From contig KN894443.1 of the NCBI GenBank assembly GCA_000934455.1, forward strand, positions 2,866-24,179: a stretch of 21,314 nt of DNA. Direction: 5' to 3'. Position numbers and translations under genes: made by a program. The DNA is from Apostichopus parvimensis (Eukaryota; Echinodermata; Holothuroidea; Aspidochirotida; Stichopodidae). The notes beneath the pieces are model-generated. The model worked only from the letters and a program-made list of their open reading frames with translations, did not search any database and was not told where the DNA came from. The stretch's first letter is position 1. Each line of letters opens with the position of its first letter. Below are positions 1 through 11,396 of this stretch, piece after piece.

Positions 1-1988
1 AGGCGCTCGATGTAACACCTTCCTGGGTACAATTTTAATTCTAAGGGGCGTAGTCATCCTTTTCGGACAAGGGGAGGGCGTAAATTAGCTGATCCTATTC
101 GTACATTATTTTATAATGTATACGGATAATGTAACGTAATGTATGCTATAACAAGCCACCCTCACCGTCATCTAACGTCATCCCACACCCGCGACTGTGC
201 CCCAACCCACTACCACCCACTACCCCACTTCCACCCACTACCACTACCACCGCAATCAAGTGGTAAGAGGAAGACCGGAGGGTAAACATTCGGGAAACTG
301 AATGAGGGCAAAATCACAAAAAAATTCACAATTCTGCACAAAATGAATTCTCTCTGCATGTATTCCGTGCCACAACGGTATTCAAATGTTTCCAATAAAT
401 GGACAAATTTGATATACTAAAAGGGGTGCACCTTTTAATGACATAAAACATAACAAAAATACATTACACAAATTACGGTACTGTTTCATTAAGAAAAAAG
501 GGCACTTCTTATTTATGAAAGAGGGGCAGGTTGGTCAGGTTTTGTAAATAAAAAAAGTGACTCCGCCGATATCGACAAAGTTGTCCATCGAGCACTATAA
601 TTAAGTTATATCTGACTTTCGACACCTGACACCACATGGTTAGCATAAGACGCTATTTTCATCCGGTCTCCACGGGTTACGATAATTATAAAATATGTTG
701 AAAGCAAGAAACAATAACAAACCAAAGTTCTCCTCCCAGAGGTTTCACAGTGACCTCTTTATCTCCACCTTCTTTCTGTCGAATGATAAGACGCAAAGGA
801 GAATGCACTTTGTAATGGAGGGAGTTTTGCAATATCGTTTAAATTTATTCGGTATTATATACTGCCAAGGTTTAAACTTCGAGCCTAGATTTAATACTGA
901 GAAAAACGTAAACGTCAACTTATTCCAGTAGAGAAGACCGATTTTTAAGTCACCGATGGTCTCGTATGGACTGTTGACCAATTTGGTCGCAACTGGGTGT
1001 GGAGTGGAAATCCACACGAAACTACCTCACATCACCTCACCTTCCCTTACCTCAACTAACCCTACCTCACTTCAGTTGATTTACTGATTTCCTTTAAACT
1101 ATGTTAAATTATCGACCCCACCTACTCGGCTGTCTCCCACCACCCCCAACCCCCTCCCCGGCAAATCGATGTTCTGGATCCGTCACCTTTGTAAATATTG
1201 GAAATCATTTGAAACAATAGAAAAGAAAGAAGAGTGAGGGAGGGGGGGGGGTGGGACAATATTAGAAATTAAAAGAGCTTTTTCCTTCTTTCGTCCATTG
1301 TGAGTATGATGTGGAAACCCCTATACTACTTTCGATTGCCCTCACCCCCCCCCCCCCGAACCCTCACCCACTCCGTCCTGAATCCTCCCATCCTACCAAC
1401 TAGACTCGGACCCTTATTGGTGTTCGTTGAATACAATTATAAAATACATTTCCCGATGGTATACCATCTTCTTCACCATAAGGACAACCCACAGCATTTC
1501 CCTATCATTTTACATCAATGCTGCTTATATCTTACAGCTAACATAATGAATGAAGGAACACACAGTCGTACATCAGAATCATCATTCTTGTATTTCTTAT
1601 CTCTGCAGATTTGTGGAAGGCGTGGCCATTTTGACAATAAATTTAGAAAATGATGTCATCGAGTGCATACAGTATAACTTAATAGGTTAGTAGGTTGCCT
1701 ATTTACTAAGATTAATTTTATGCCAGGCAATGAAACGTACAGCCATCGTATAGGAAATATCAAAACAGCTGTAGATATCCATCGTACCATTTCTAATGTT
1801 TGTAAAAGTTCTCTGTTGATCGAAGAAAAGACATGAAATATAATACGGATGGGGGGGGGGGGGGGGGAGAGGTGCTCTGGAATTTATGGTATAAGGAATG
1901 CACATAGCAACCATTTTGACAGAATGTATTCAAATAACTTTGCGGTTTTTCCCCCTCAACTCAAAATCACAAGTCCCTACTGTCTCTC
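1..1988. other. Gene-free stretch with simple-sequence tracts
   Basis: I see no supported gene. There is a CCACCCACTA-type microsatellite at about 186-252, an 8-bp perfect inverted repeat TACATTAT/ATAATGTA at 102-120, ACCTCAC-rich sequence at about 1020-1075, a 10-G run at 1242-1251, a 13-C run at 1345-1357 and a 17-G run at 1851-1867. Short open frames here have no recognisable domain. Confidence 0.6.
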
Positions 1989-2161
1989 GACGTTTATGGT
2001 GCGCATAGTGTGCCATCAATCGTGGCATCGACATGTGTCGAATTAAAAACAACATGTGACACTGGTCGTCCAATGAGAGCACAATAAACCGACATATGTC
2101 AGTTTAATTCGACATATGTCGATTTCAGGACTTATGGCAAACTAGGGGCACCATAGACGTC
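1989..2161. mobile_element. Palindromic MITE-like element
   Basis: A 59-bp left arm (1989-2047) and a 59-bp right arm (2103-2161) are inverted copies. They match at 49 of 59 positions by my count and surround a 55-bp centre. The arms end TATGGTGC at the outside and share CGACATRTGTCGAATTAAA at the inside. The 12-mer CGACATATGTCG is itself a perfect palindrome, and two related GACATATGTC/GACATGTGTC words lie alongside. GACGT flanks the outermost arms on both sides and could be a 5-bp target duplication. Because it merges into the inverted repeat, this is ambiguous. No coding capacity and no superfamily assigned. Confidence 0.7.
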
Positions 2162-3416
2162 AGTGCCCCTCCAGAATGAACCCTCTCCCACCGACTCTGC
2201 CATATAGCGTGACCTAATGTCGTCACAATTGACCCAGAAAAACCGACGTCAGGATATATATAAAAAGCTAGGCTCGAGTTAGGCTAGAGTTATGTGTACA
2301 ATTTCGCAACAGATTAGTGAAGCCGGGAGAAAAACGGGTTGAAGGTGGAACAAGTAGAATCGTGAAATATGTTTCATCCCTATCGTCCATTAGGACAATT
2401 ACTTTATAATTAAAATAGATTGAAGAGGTATGCCAAAATGGCTGCCCACGTCTGGAATTTTTCATGGTGTGTCGGCTGCAACCTTACCCCATCAATTGAA
2501 TATTTATCATGCCACTGACATTGATAACATCAAATATCAAAAATCACTCGATGGGAGGTTATAAATTTATCTATGACGTATTGTTTTATTTTCATAAGTT
2601 CGTAACTGATAATGGCAACAAATATATCACCGGATGTGATACAGAATAGACAGAGTAAATCAATGAAGAACGAAAAACCAATAGAAGAAACACATTAAGT
2701 TTGAAAAGATATAAAAATCATTTTGACAAAAGGCTTGCTTGGTGTCATAATAACAATGGAAAACGTCCCAATATATGAAAATTAAAATAAAATCATAATT
2801 CAAAGTCGCGAATGATCATCATACCAGTTTTATATTTTCAATTATTAAATTATTCGGTATCAACATATTAGGCTACATTCAATTACAGAACGATTTTTTT
2901 TTTGGCAGACCAGTTTATCAACTTAAATTAACTCTTAGTGAATTATTTCAGTTTCGAAAAATAATATATGTTACCATTGGATATTTTCCGTCAAATTCGA
3001 GAGAGTCGTGGGTTCAGTATCTTTTACCAACGTATCTTCCATTCCCTCCCTCCTCGTCGCCACCCCACATGACCCCACAGAGCAATGAGATTAGTTTTGC
3101 CTTTAGGAGATAATATAATTATATAGTTAATATTTATAATAATGTTTTTAAATGTATAAATTAAATATGCATCTGTTGAATCACGGACATATTGTTCAAA
3201 CAAAGAGCAAACAAAACAAAAACTGAATGTTGTATAGAAATATTAAGTGACGTCCGATATATTTCTGTTTATTCTCCTCTTTTCTGAAGACATCATGTCC
3301 AATATAATTTTTTGGCAAGTCTTTCAAATATGACATGTAAGTTTTTTATCATGAAAATATACCGTTATTACCACGAACGGTAGGCCTATAGTATAGGTTA
3401 ACCTTTTAAATGCAGA
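2162..3416. other. Gene-free AT-rich stretch
   Basis: No gene, repeat array or structural RNA was recognised. The sequence is ordinary AT-rich DNA with a TATATATA run near 2254-2262. Confidence 0.55.
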
Positions 3417-3579
3417 GTTCATGCTGTTTATATTTTTTGTAGACTTGCGAATCCATTGAAAGTACAATGTTATAGTGTTATATGTGAAAATGTCCCGGCG
3501 TTCATGCTGTTTATATTTTCTAGACTTCTGAGTCCATGGAAAGTTCAATGTTATAGTGTTATCTTTAAGAATATCCCGC
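3417..3579. repeat. 83-bp direct tandem duplication
   Basis: Two diverged copies start GTTCATGCTGTTTATATTTT at 3417 and again at 3500, a period of 83. The shared downstream blocks TAGACTT, GAAAGT, CAATGTTATAGTGTTAT and TCCCG keep the same order. The minus-strand open frame across this region is a product of the repeat and not a recognised protein. Confidence 0.8.
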
Positions 3580-4453
3580 TAGGTAAGGCCCACTGTTATC
3601 ATAAGGTCATTTATATCATATAATTAAACAACCTTTATCACAACCTTGACATCTTCTATTAATGTATAGGCTACAAGACCATAACACGTTAGGCTATTAT
3701 GTTATTAACATACATCGTTGTGGATTATACGTTGCGATATAACCAATAAATGGGATACAAAGGGGCGTTACACACTACCCGTAATGGTATTTATATTACC
3801 TAAATAAATCTACCCTAATGATCATTTCTGTTTTGCAACACCATTTGGAGTTGTCCGCCTGAACCCTATTTAAAAGCTCAGTTTATTCCCTATAGTATGT
3901 AAATCTAAAACTATATCTAAAAGATTCCCTATCAGCTGGTATAGGCATGTCGACTATGTCAAGAATGTTAACGCTAGGCCATCCATCGGCCTCTCTGAGC
4001 ACTTTCATAATAAACTAGTTTAGTCAGCTTCTGGTTCACCTTGTGGAATTATTCGAAGGGGCTGCAAGCATGTTCTCCAATGAACACTATATACTAGTCG
4101 TGACGTTTATCACGTGTGTCACAAGGCAGAGCAGTTTATAGACAGCGTCGCCATTACCGGTTTAATTTCATTAACAAAGTTACATACAGATCTACATAAG
4201 TGTCAAGGTCAATGTGTGCGCGTACAGTGGAAGCCGTCAGTTCTAGATGTAGGTTCCTTGGTTGTCATGGCATTGATCTCTTTAGAATCACCCATAAGCG
4301 ACATAACATACATAATAAAGTAGACAGTGGGCTAATTTTCACCTTGCAGTTCAAGCAATGTTCTGCTAACGATTATTTATGTAAGCAAATTATTCAAGTT
4401 AACATAGATGACAACCAACACTGAGATATAGTACTGAGTATGCTACTTTAATT
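3580..4453. other. Gene-free stretch
   Basis: No supported gene or repeat array. Two overlapping short plus-strand open frames (4114-4424) have no recognisable domain and no splice context. Confidence 0.5.
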
Positions 4454-4740
4454 AATGACGTCACTGTGACCACCGTTCACAGCTGAGTCGATCTGAAGAA
4501 ACCACGATACAGATCTCATACTGGCAGCTGTAGAACTGCACACAGACCTACACATTGTTTGATGACAAACGTCACTAAATCCACCATTCATAATATACAA
4601 TTATAAAAACTGAAACATTACGTAATGTACCGCTAAAGACCTATTTATAGTATTATGAATGACGTCACTACAGCTACTGTTAATAAAATTCAAAACATTG
4701 TAATCTGGATATATCTCATAATGTATCGTGTAAACAGCAC
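4454..4740. repeat. Three diverged ~100-bp repeats, two with a TGACGTCA palindrome
   Basis: The word ACGTCACT recurs at 4458, 4569 and 4662. Similar sequence follows it each time: TGTGACCACCGTTCAC, AAATCCACCATTCAT and ACAGCTACTGTTAAT. The second and third copies also share a downstream TAATGTAYCG word. The first and third carry the full cAMP-response-element palindrome TGACGTCA (4456-4463 and 4660-4667). Regulatory activity is not implied by sequence alone. Confidence 0.45.
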
Positions 4741-7048
4741 AGCTTCAAGTTGACATGCCAGTCACTTTAGATAGAAGTTCGATGTTACATACTGTTAAAT
4801 ACATTACTGTGATTAGTCAAAACACAACACTTTAACCTTCCGCACCCAAATGGCCTTGAACAAGTTTGGGCGGTCTGTCTGTTTACCATGGGTGGAGGAA
4901 GGTAGGGTGGGATGGGGGGGGGGGGACAGTGAGTCACTGATAATGAGAAGTGGTAGTGAGAGGTAAGCGTCCCCGTTCGCGATGGCACTGTCATCGTCTT
5001 CGCACCTGTATCAATCGTTTTATGTTATTGCTCTAATTGAACTTAACTTTCCAATGTATGTAGTCGGCAACATACAATATAATTTAACAACGAAATCTGC
5101 GTAGGAAAGTAGACATAGTTTGACATTGAATTCATTCCAATCCAGACATATTTTGAGTTTAGTCATGTGTTTAATCCTTGTTCATAATCATAAACAAGAG
5201 TAGCAACCTTTCTCTAATTACGATTATAATCAGACGTAACTATTTAAATTTGCCTTGTTGTAGAAAAATGAAATAAAATTGAATTTAAGAAGTACCCTGT
5301 TGTTGAAATTTTATTACTATAAACTTTAATAAAAAAGCCTCTTCTTGAAAAACATTTAAATAGAATAGACCTGCTGGAATTTGTGTTATACAGAATGATC
5401 AGAGGATCTATGTAACCGAAAATGTTGAGCAAATATTTTGGTTTTCACCCTATAATTAAAGTTACATTCCCACTCTCCTTCGAAGTCTGTGCGTTCCCCC
5501 TCCCCCCAACCCCCTCCCTCAATCCGATTGAACCCTCTTACGCCGCGCCATAGCTGTAACATTCGCACATTATGAAATACCCCTCTGTGTCACATTCATG
5601 GTCTACCAAAGCGATAAATCTGGTTACAAACGTTTCATTGTTTCTATGTTTGCTAGTTATTTACAGCTTATTCCAAGACAGCAAAGAAAATAGAAATAAC
5701 GTGAAGTTTTATTGTTTCATTGGCAAAACCTCTGACGTTTTCTCGTTCGTGTTACGAATGACAAGAGAAACCCCAGATGAAGTTTTTCTTTGTTCTTCCA
5801 TTGCAAAGAAAAATATACTTTTTGCAAGTCTATAGAAAGACCATCATAAACAGTTTAAAATATGTCTGCCTTTCACCTTAGTATTTATAGGATCACCGTC
5901 ACCATAGCAACGCTAATTGAAGTGCATTTCAGATCAGCGGGAATCTCTGATAGTTGGAGCCCCGATGGCGGGAAAAGATTGCAAACACGATACTTTTAGA
6001 GGTAATGGTGTAATACCAACATCACTCTTATTAAAACGCGTTAGTCAAAACACTACAGGCATTGTCAAGTGGTAACTAATGAAGCTTGCGTTTTTAATCT
6101 CAGCGTATGCCGAAGTTAACATTATCGTACGCATGCGCATTAAAATAGTTTTTTTTTCTTTCAAAGGCAGTCGAAGAGATACGCCGTTGGATGATACTGA
6201 AATTCAAGTGAAGGTTATCAAACCTCTGCAGCTTGTGTTAAGCTTTTGCTCATTAATTGACAACCTATTTTAGGAGTATGGATATTCAAAAAGCAGTTTG
6301 TTAAATTCATTTCGTTGATTTGACCAAGATCTAATCCAAATATGACCCAAATTGATTAATAAACATTCCAATCAATTTTGTCACCAAATGAACACTGATC
6401 AGAGAGTGATTAAGTGACTCTATTCGATTTTGATAATTTCGTCGTCGAGAAACGGTTTTTGTTTAGTTGATTGTTTTGCTTGCTGTGTTGCTATATATGT
6501 TCTCGTACCAAAACATCAGCACATGACATAGTCAGACAATATAAACAAGCCAAGTCCGATCGGTCTGCACTAAATGCTCTCACGTGATGGCACTTGATCT
6601 AACCAGGGAGCTGATACTTTGTCCACGTTACAGCTCCCTGATTCTAAACCTACAACATTTGTTTATATACACAACCCTCCCGAGTTTCATATCTTCGTTC
6701 TTTTTTTCGTTTCTACACTTATTTACAATTCTTTACAAGATATCTGTAAATGCGTTCCAAATAAGACAGCTTATTGGTTCTTATTAGGGACTTCCCCCAA
6801 GCAGACGTCAGCTGTTCCTTAAAAGATGGCCGCTTGATTTGATCAACTCAATGGCGTCCTTCTGAAATCAAATGACAAGACCAAACAATCGGGACTGAGA
6901 TCACAACACTTAACAAATGTTCCTAATCTCGTGACAAAAGAATCACATCAAACGGGAAAGAAAAGATCAGGAAATTCTACAACCGCACTATCAATCGGTT
7001 AAGTTGAAAATTCCACAATTAGGCCCGATGTACAAACTCCCCAAAAAG
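4741..7048. other. Gene-free stretch with minor structure
   Basis: It holds a 12-G run at 4914-4925, a C-rich tract at about 5495-5518 and a hairpin CAGGGAGCTG/CAGCTCCCTG at 6604-6640. The longest plus-strand open frame (5572-5835, 87 codons) has one hydrophobic segment but no recognised family and no supporting context. I do not call it a gene. Confidence 0.5.
6604..6640. repeat. Perfect 10-bp inverted repeat
   Basis: CAGGGAGCTG at 6604-6613 and CAGCTCCCTG at 6631-6640 are perfect inverted copies with a 17-nt loop. There is no U-tract or coding context on either side. Its role is unknown. Confidence 0.65.
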
Positions 7049-7410
7049 CAGTGGCGTAGGAAGGTACTTTTGAGTGAGGGGGGGGGGGAAGACTGATGGC
7101 CGGCCTGGGGGAGGGGTCTAAGGGGAGCGGGTGTCCCCCTCCCCTTTGGATTTTTTTTTGCATTTCCAGGTGGCCTCAGATGCAATTAGGTGCAATATAG
7201 CACATTTCAACACCCACTCCATTTTGTAAATAATTTTGCATTTTCACCTGGCCTTAGATGCAATTTGGTGCTCCAAATGAGATTTTTTTTCTCATTTGGA
7301 AATGAAAAAGGGGTTTTCTGACTTGCGGAGCGGGGGGGGGGGCGGAATGATACTTCCGCCCCCCATATTTTTCACTGGGGGGCTAGCGCCCCCCGGTTCC
7401 TACGCCCTTG
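7049..7410. mobile_element. Non-autonomous hAT-like element with 8-bp target-site duplication
   Basis: The element starts CAGTGGCGTAGGAA at 7049 and ends TTCCTACGCCCTTG at 7410. The reverse complement of the end, CAAGGGCGTAGGAA, matches the start at 12 of 14 positions. CCAAAAAG immediately precedes the element (7041-7048) and immediately follows it (7411-7418). An 8-bp target duplication with CAGTGG-type ends is the hallmark of the hAT superfamily. The 362-bp interior is G/C-tract-rich, has no transposase open frame and contains an internal duplicate (7158-7193 and 7236-7273). It is therefore a MITE that would need a transposase in trans. Confidence 0.85.
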
Positions 7411-9033
7411 CCAAAAAGCACACACGTCATGTTTTCCTTTGCTATAAGATTTCGGAATTCCGCATTAATACCTTTAACAACGCAAATTTGTTTCAGGACA
7501 GGCTTTTGGCCCACACTTTTGTGGGTCTAATCTGCGATGCTAATCTGCAATGCCTCGGTCTAATCTGCAATGCCTCTCCAAACAGCATTGTTCGTTGGCG
7601 ACTAAACCAATCCAGTCCTTAAACGATATAAACGCGGATGGTTTCGTTTACAATGTCATATTTTCTCTATGATGCACGTACACTGAAAGAAAAACTAAAA
7701 ATACATTGCTGGGACGTCGATTGTGTCAGTAGTGTATGATACTGATGATCTTAAAATCCCTCTAATGAATATTTATGAAGGTTGAATATTTATGATGTTT
7801 GGATATTTATGAAAGCTGGACTGTTTGTTACGGGAACATGTGACGGTCCTATAATTCTGGGACTCAACTAAAAAGGCCAATGGTGTAAAAACCCTTTCTC
7901 TATTTTGCCGTACTCCAATATATCCCATCACTAACAGGATAAGCATCGCTAAAATATAGCTTCTTGAAAACAAAACTTTTCACTTTCAATGGTTGGATTA
8001 TGAACGAGAAAAAGTAGAGGTGTATTTTGATGACAACAAATACGTCATTGTGCGGAAGGATGAAGGGAGAAGGACTTAACAGAATTCTTGGATCATATAT
8101 TCTGCCTAATATATATATATATATTAATGGAGTGATTTTATGAAACCACACTTGACTAACTACCATCATGATCATACTGTTACAGTCTCGATCTAAGGGG
8201 TCTGGGGTTGAGAGTGAATGAAATTGTTGATTTTCGTGCCCGGTCTCCCTCTTGTGTGACTTTTCTTAAAAAGTATCCCGGTTAATAGATATCAATTGGT
8301 GAAACATATTGGGCAAACTGCAGAAATTCTGCGCCCCCCCCACCCCACCCCCACCTACACGCAAACACAGAATAAAAAATACAGTTACAACTCTCATACA
8401 TTTTCTTCCATTTTATCATAAATAGTAAATACTAACTCTTTTGTCACAAATGTTTGCACATATTTTTTTTTTACGTCTTTTTCAAAATAAAGAAATAGTT
8501 AAAGTTTAAATTTATCGATACTTTAAACAGTACCTAGCATCATCATCATCATTACTGACATGGAAATGAGAATATTCGACGAAAGGGTCAACGTTACACG
8601 ACATTCAAAACAAAAGTTGTTTACTAAGAATACTGTCTGAAATCATCGGACGAAACTTGCTTGTTTCGCAATAACTCAAAAATAAACATTTTCTGAATGA
8701 TATTCACGTAAATATAATTCCATACTTATTATGACAACTGTTATCATAAGAAGTAAAAAAATCTTCTCAAAGTTATGTCTAATAACAAAGTAAGATAGGA
8801 GATAAACCACTGCCCAAATTCTATTGTATATTTGTAGGTAACTACTAAAGAAGTTTAACCTCACAATGACAAAATAAGTATTCAGTTAATTATTATTACT
8901 TAAATTATCAGGAAAACGTTTCAATATCTTGGTCTCTGTTTACAGATAATCTGCATTCCATTTCAAGTTGTTACTCCAAGTAGCAGTTTTGAAGGAGAAA
9001 CCTTCATTTGAAGTAACGAACAGAGCTACAAAC
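7411..9033. other. Gene-free stretch with short repeats
   Basis: It contains three 17-bp tandem units around ATATTTATGA (7767-7817), a TA run (8108-8125), a C-rich tract (8333-8353) and a CATCATCATCATCATT tract near 8540. No gene was recognised. Confidence 0.55.
7767..7817. repeat. Three 17-bp tandem units
   Basis: GRATATTTATGA starts at 7767, 7784 and 7801, an exact 17-bp period. The variable five-base spacers are AGGTT, TGTTT and AAGCT. Confidence 0.7.
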
Positions 9034-9730
9034 AAGTTAATAGTATCCTTATGGATATGAAGTTACTAGTATCCTTGAAGATATGAAGTTTTTAGTATCC
9101 TTGAGGATACGAAGTTACTTTGTATCCTTATGGATATGAAGTGACTAGTATCCTTGAGGATATATAGTTAATAGTATCCATGTGGATATGAAGTTACTAG
9201 TATCCTTGAGGATATGAAGTTTTTAGTATCCTTGAGGAAACGAAGTTACTAGTATCCTTATGGATATGAAGTGACTAGTATCCTTGAGGATATGAAGTTA
9301 ATAGTATCCTTATGGATAAGAAGTTACTAGCATCCTTGAGGATATGAAGTTACTAGTATCCTTGAGGATACAAAGTTAATAGTACCTTATGGATATGAAG
9401 TTAATAGTATCCTTGAGGATATGAAGTGACTAGTATCCTTGTGGAAATGAAGTTACTAGTATCCTTGAAGATATGAAGTTATTAGTATCGTTATGGATAT
9501 AATGTTACTATCATCCATGATGATATGAATTTAATAGTATCCTTGGGGATATTAAGCTAATAGTATCCTTGTGGATATTAAGTTACTAGTATTCTTAATG
9601 ATATGAAGTTACTAATATCCTTGAGGATATGAAGTAACTAGTATCCTTGGGCATATGAAGTGACTGGTATATATGAAATTTACAAATATTCTTGACAATA
9701 TGAAGTTACCACTGTCCTTGAGGACATGAT
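9034..9730. repeat. 26-bp minisatellite, about 27 units, each with a palindromic core
   Basis: The unit is roughly GAAGTTACTAGTATCCTTGAGGATAT and repeats about 27 times over 697 bp. Its core TATCCTTGAGGATA is a palindrome with 6-bp arms. A second core type, TATCCTTATGGATA, is interspersed. Variant spacers (TTTTTAG, GTGACTAG, GTTAATAG) recur in the same order from 9063 and from 9194, and partly from 9324, giving a higher-order period of about 130 bp (five units). Copies decay toward the 3' end. It lies downstream of the RNF4-like gene and encodes nothing. Confidence 0.93.
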
Positions 9731-10814
9731 GCCTCAATCAATATACATATATATTATCTACTAATATAACACTTAATTTTGGAAATGAATTCCTTGGACA
9801 TATATAAGATGACTAAGTTTGACTATATCATCTATGACTAATGTTGGCAGATGGTGAGGATGGCAAACTGGTCACCTTAAACTGACTAAACATTATATTG
9901 GTTACACTTTACCAACAGTCCTTTCAACACCCTTTGATAGCACTCAAACCAAATTCACTATCTGAGGCAGAAATACAGCTCTAGACTAGGAAATGTACCG
10001 TACACAATTACAATAACAGTAATTAAACTCTCTAATTAACTTCATTATAAATATGAGGGTTAATTGTTAACATTACAGTGGCTTACAAAACAACAACGAA
10101 ACAAAAAGAGAGAGAGACAGAGAAATGAAGAAGAAAGAACTGTATATAACTTGAGTTGGTCGGTTGGTGCTAAGTTTTCATCTTTCCTTCAATGCAGAAG
10201 GTGAGTGTAAACAATGTCGGCCATGTAGACCTTAGGTGTCGTGACTGACACTGACCATTAACTGTTATGAAAAATCATACATTACTGTTCAATTTTCCAA
10301 GTTAAGTAAAGTTGTAACGTATCGCATGCCAATTGTGAATCCAGGACATTTGAGGATAATACCAGACATAGTATTAGCTTCAAACAGTACAAGTAAAATA
10401 ATTTGTTTGTGTGGCCAGACCTGCCAACCACGCCCCCCTCATCCCCATTTGCCCTTCCCCCTTACCCCAATCAACATCCCCCGCCCTATCTCACCCTAGG
10501 TGTAAGCCTAGAGATTTCCATAGAAAAAGTAGGAGATACCTGACCCTGGTGATTTGACATGAATGTTAAAGAGTCAAATGAAACTGATCGTATTAACATT
10601 CTATCAAGTGATTTGCGTTCAGCATTTGTAAGCCTTCTTTGACTCATTACACCGAACATATTCACACCCCACCCCCCACCTGGGTACAGAGGAAACTAGG
10701 TAAGTCACATAATCACATAAATTTTGCTATGATATTTAAATAACAAACGAAACGGATACAGTTGAGAGTGTAACAAGAGAAACCACAAATCTTTGCTGAC
10801 GACACCAGAGTCAG
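9731..10814. other. 3' flank of the RNF4-like gene
   Basis: No gene is supported. There is a short AGAGAGAGA tract near 10108-10122 and a C-rich stretch at 10429-10490. Part of this may be transcribed as an extended 3' UTR, but no canonical polyadenylation signal on the minus strand was found. Confidence 0.5.
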
Positions 10815-11246
10815 TTTAATACTTTACCTGAATAGAATGTACCTGCAAACCAAAACGTACCAAAAGGTAGTTTGGCGATTTTCGCTCACTGCAGTCGATG
10901 GCTTTAAACCAACAGATCTCTTAAGTCTTTTACTTTAATCTCGTCTCAAAATTTATAAACTTCATAGCAGTGAATCAGCTATGGCGTTGTCCCCGAAGCA
11001 AAGAAACAGCCTATCGATCCAGCATTCCGTAGAGGGCGATCTCACAACGAAAGCGGCCTTGCATGCTGTTTAACCATGCTACTTAAAAGTGTGCCATAAA
11101 TGTGAAACAGTGTTTTAAGAGTGAACCATAAACCCTGCATTCATAAGCTATACCCTCTCCCCTCACCAAGGTGCCTCTTGTTTAGGTAGGACCAGTCTCT
11201 CTGCACGTGGATGATATGACGGGCATCAGTTCCCAGTAGAATCCTG
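10815..11246 (-). other. Probable 3' UTR of the RNF4-like gene
   Basis: This sequence directly follows the TGA on the minus strand and shows no further open frame or splice signal. Possible variant polyadenylation hexamers ATTAAA occur on the minus strand at 10939-10934 and 10820-10815. I saw no canonical AATAAA between 9740 and 11246 on this strand, so the exact transcript end is unknown. Confidence 0.4.
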
Positions 11247-11396
11247 TCACAAATAGATTGGGTGTATTTGTCTACGAGTCAGTTTTTTCCTACACGTAGG
11301 ACACTTGTGCAGCGAATCTATGGATTTTCTTATACACTCCTCACAGAAGACATGGCCACAGTTGGTAGACATCAGCTTTCTTCCGTTTCTTCTGAT
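11247..11396 (-). CDS. RNF4: RNF4-like terminal coding exon: RING body and stop
   Basis: This 150-bp coding part encodes residues 159-207 and a TGA stop. It supplies C171, H173, C176, C179, C190 and C193. It carries the TNCGHVFCEEC and KCPTCRKK blocks that are near-invariant in RNF4, and the C-terminal HPIYL. In the family this tail contributes to RING dimerisation and to activating the E2~ubiquitin conjugate. Acceptor is TCTGCAG. The exon continues 3' into untranslated sequence. Confidence 0.93.
   Translation of the reverse strand: MRRNGRKLMSTNCGHVFCEECIRKSIDSLHKCPTCRKKLTRRQIHPIYL

Noticed and set aside
1300..1653. 117-codon plus-strand open frame, the longest in the window
   Set aside because: Its proline-rich part is the C13 tract, it matches no family I know, and it has no promoter or splice context.
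5572..5835. 87-codon plus-strand open frame with a hydrophobic segment
   Set aside because: It has no recognisable family, repeated motif or flanking splice signal. One frame of this length is expected by chance in this much sequence.
6079..6273. Possible exon after a pyrimidine-rich CTTTCAAAG acceptor-like site
   Set aside because: The downstream translation resembles no known domain and no partner exon was found nearby.
7296..7622. 108-codon plus-strand open frame
   Set aside because: It runs out of the hAT-like element through a poly-G tract coding for glycines into flanking DNA, so it is a by-product.
9034..9730. CRISPR-like array
   Set aside because: Units are contiguous 26-bp tandem copies without unique spacers, in a eukaryotic context with no cas genes.
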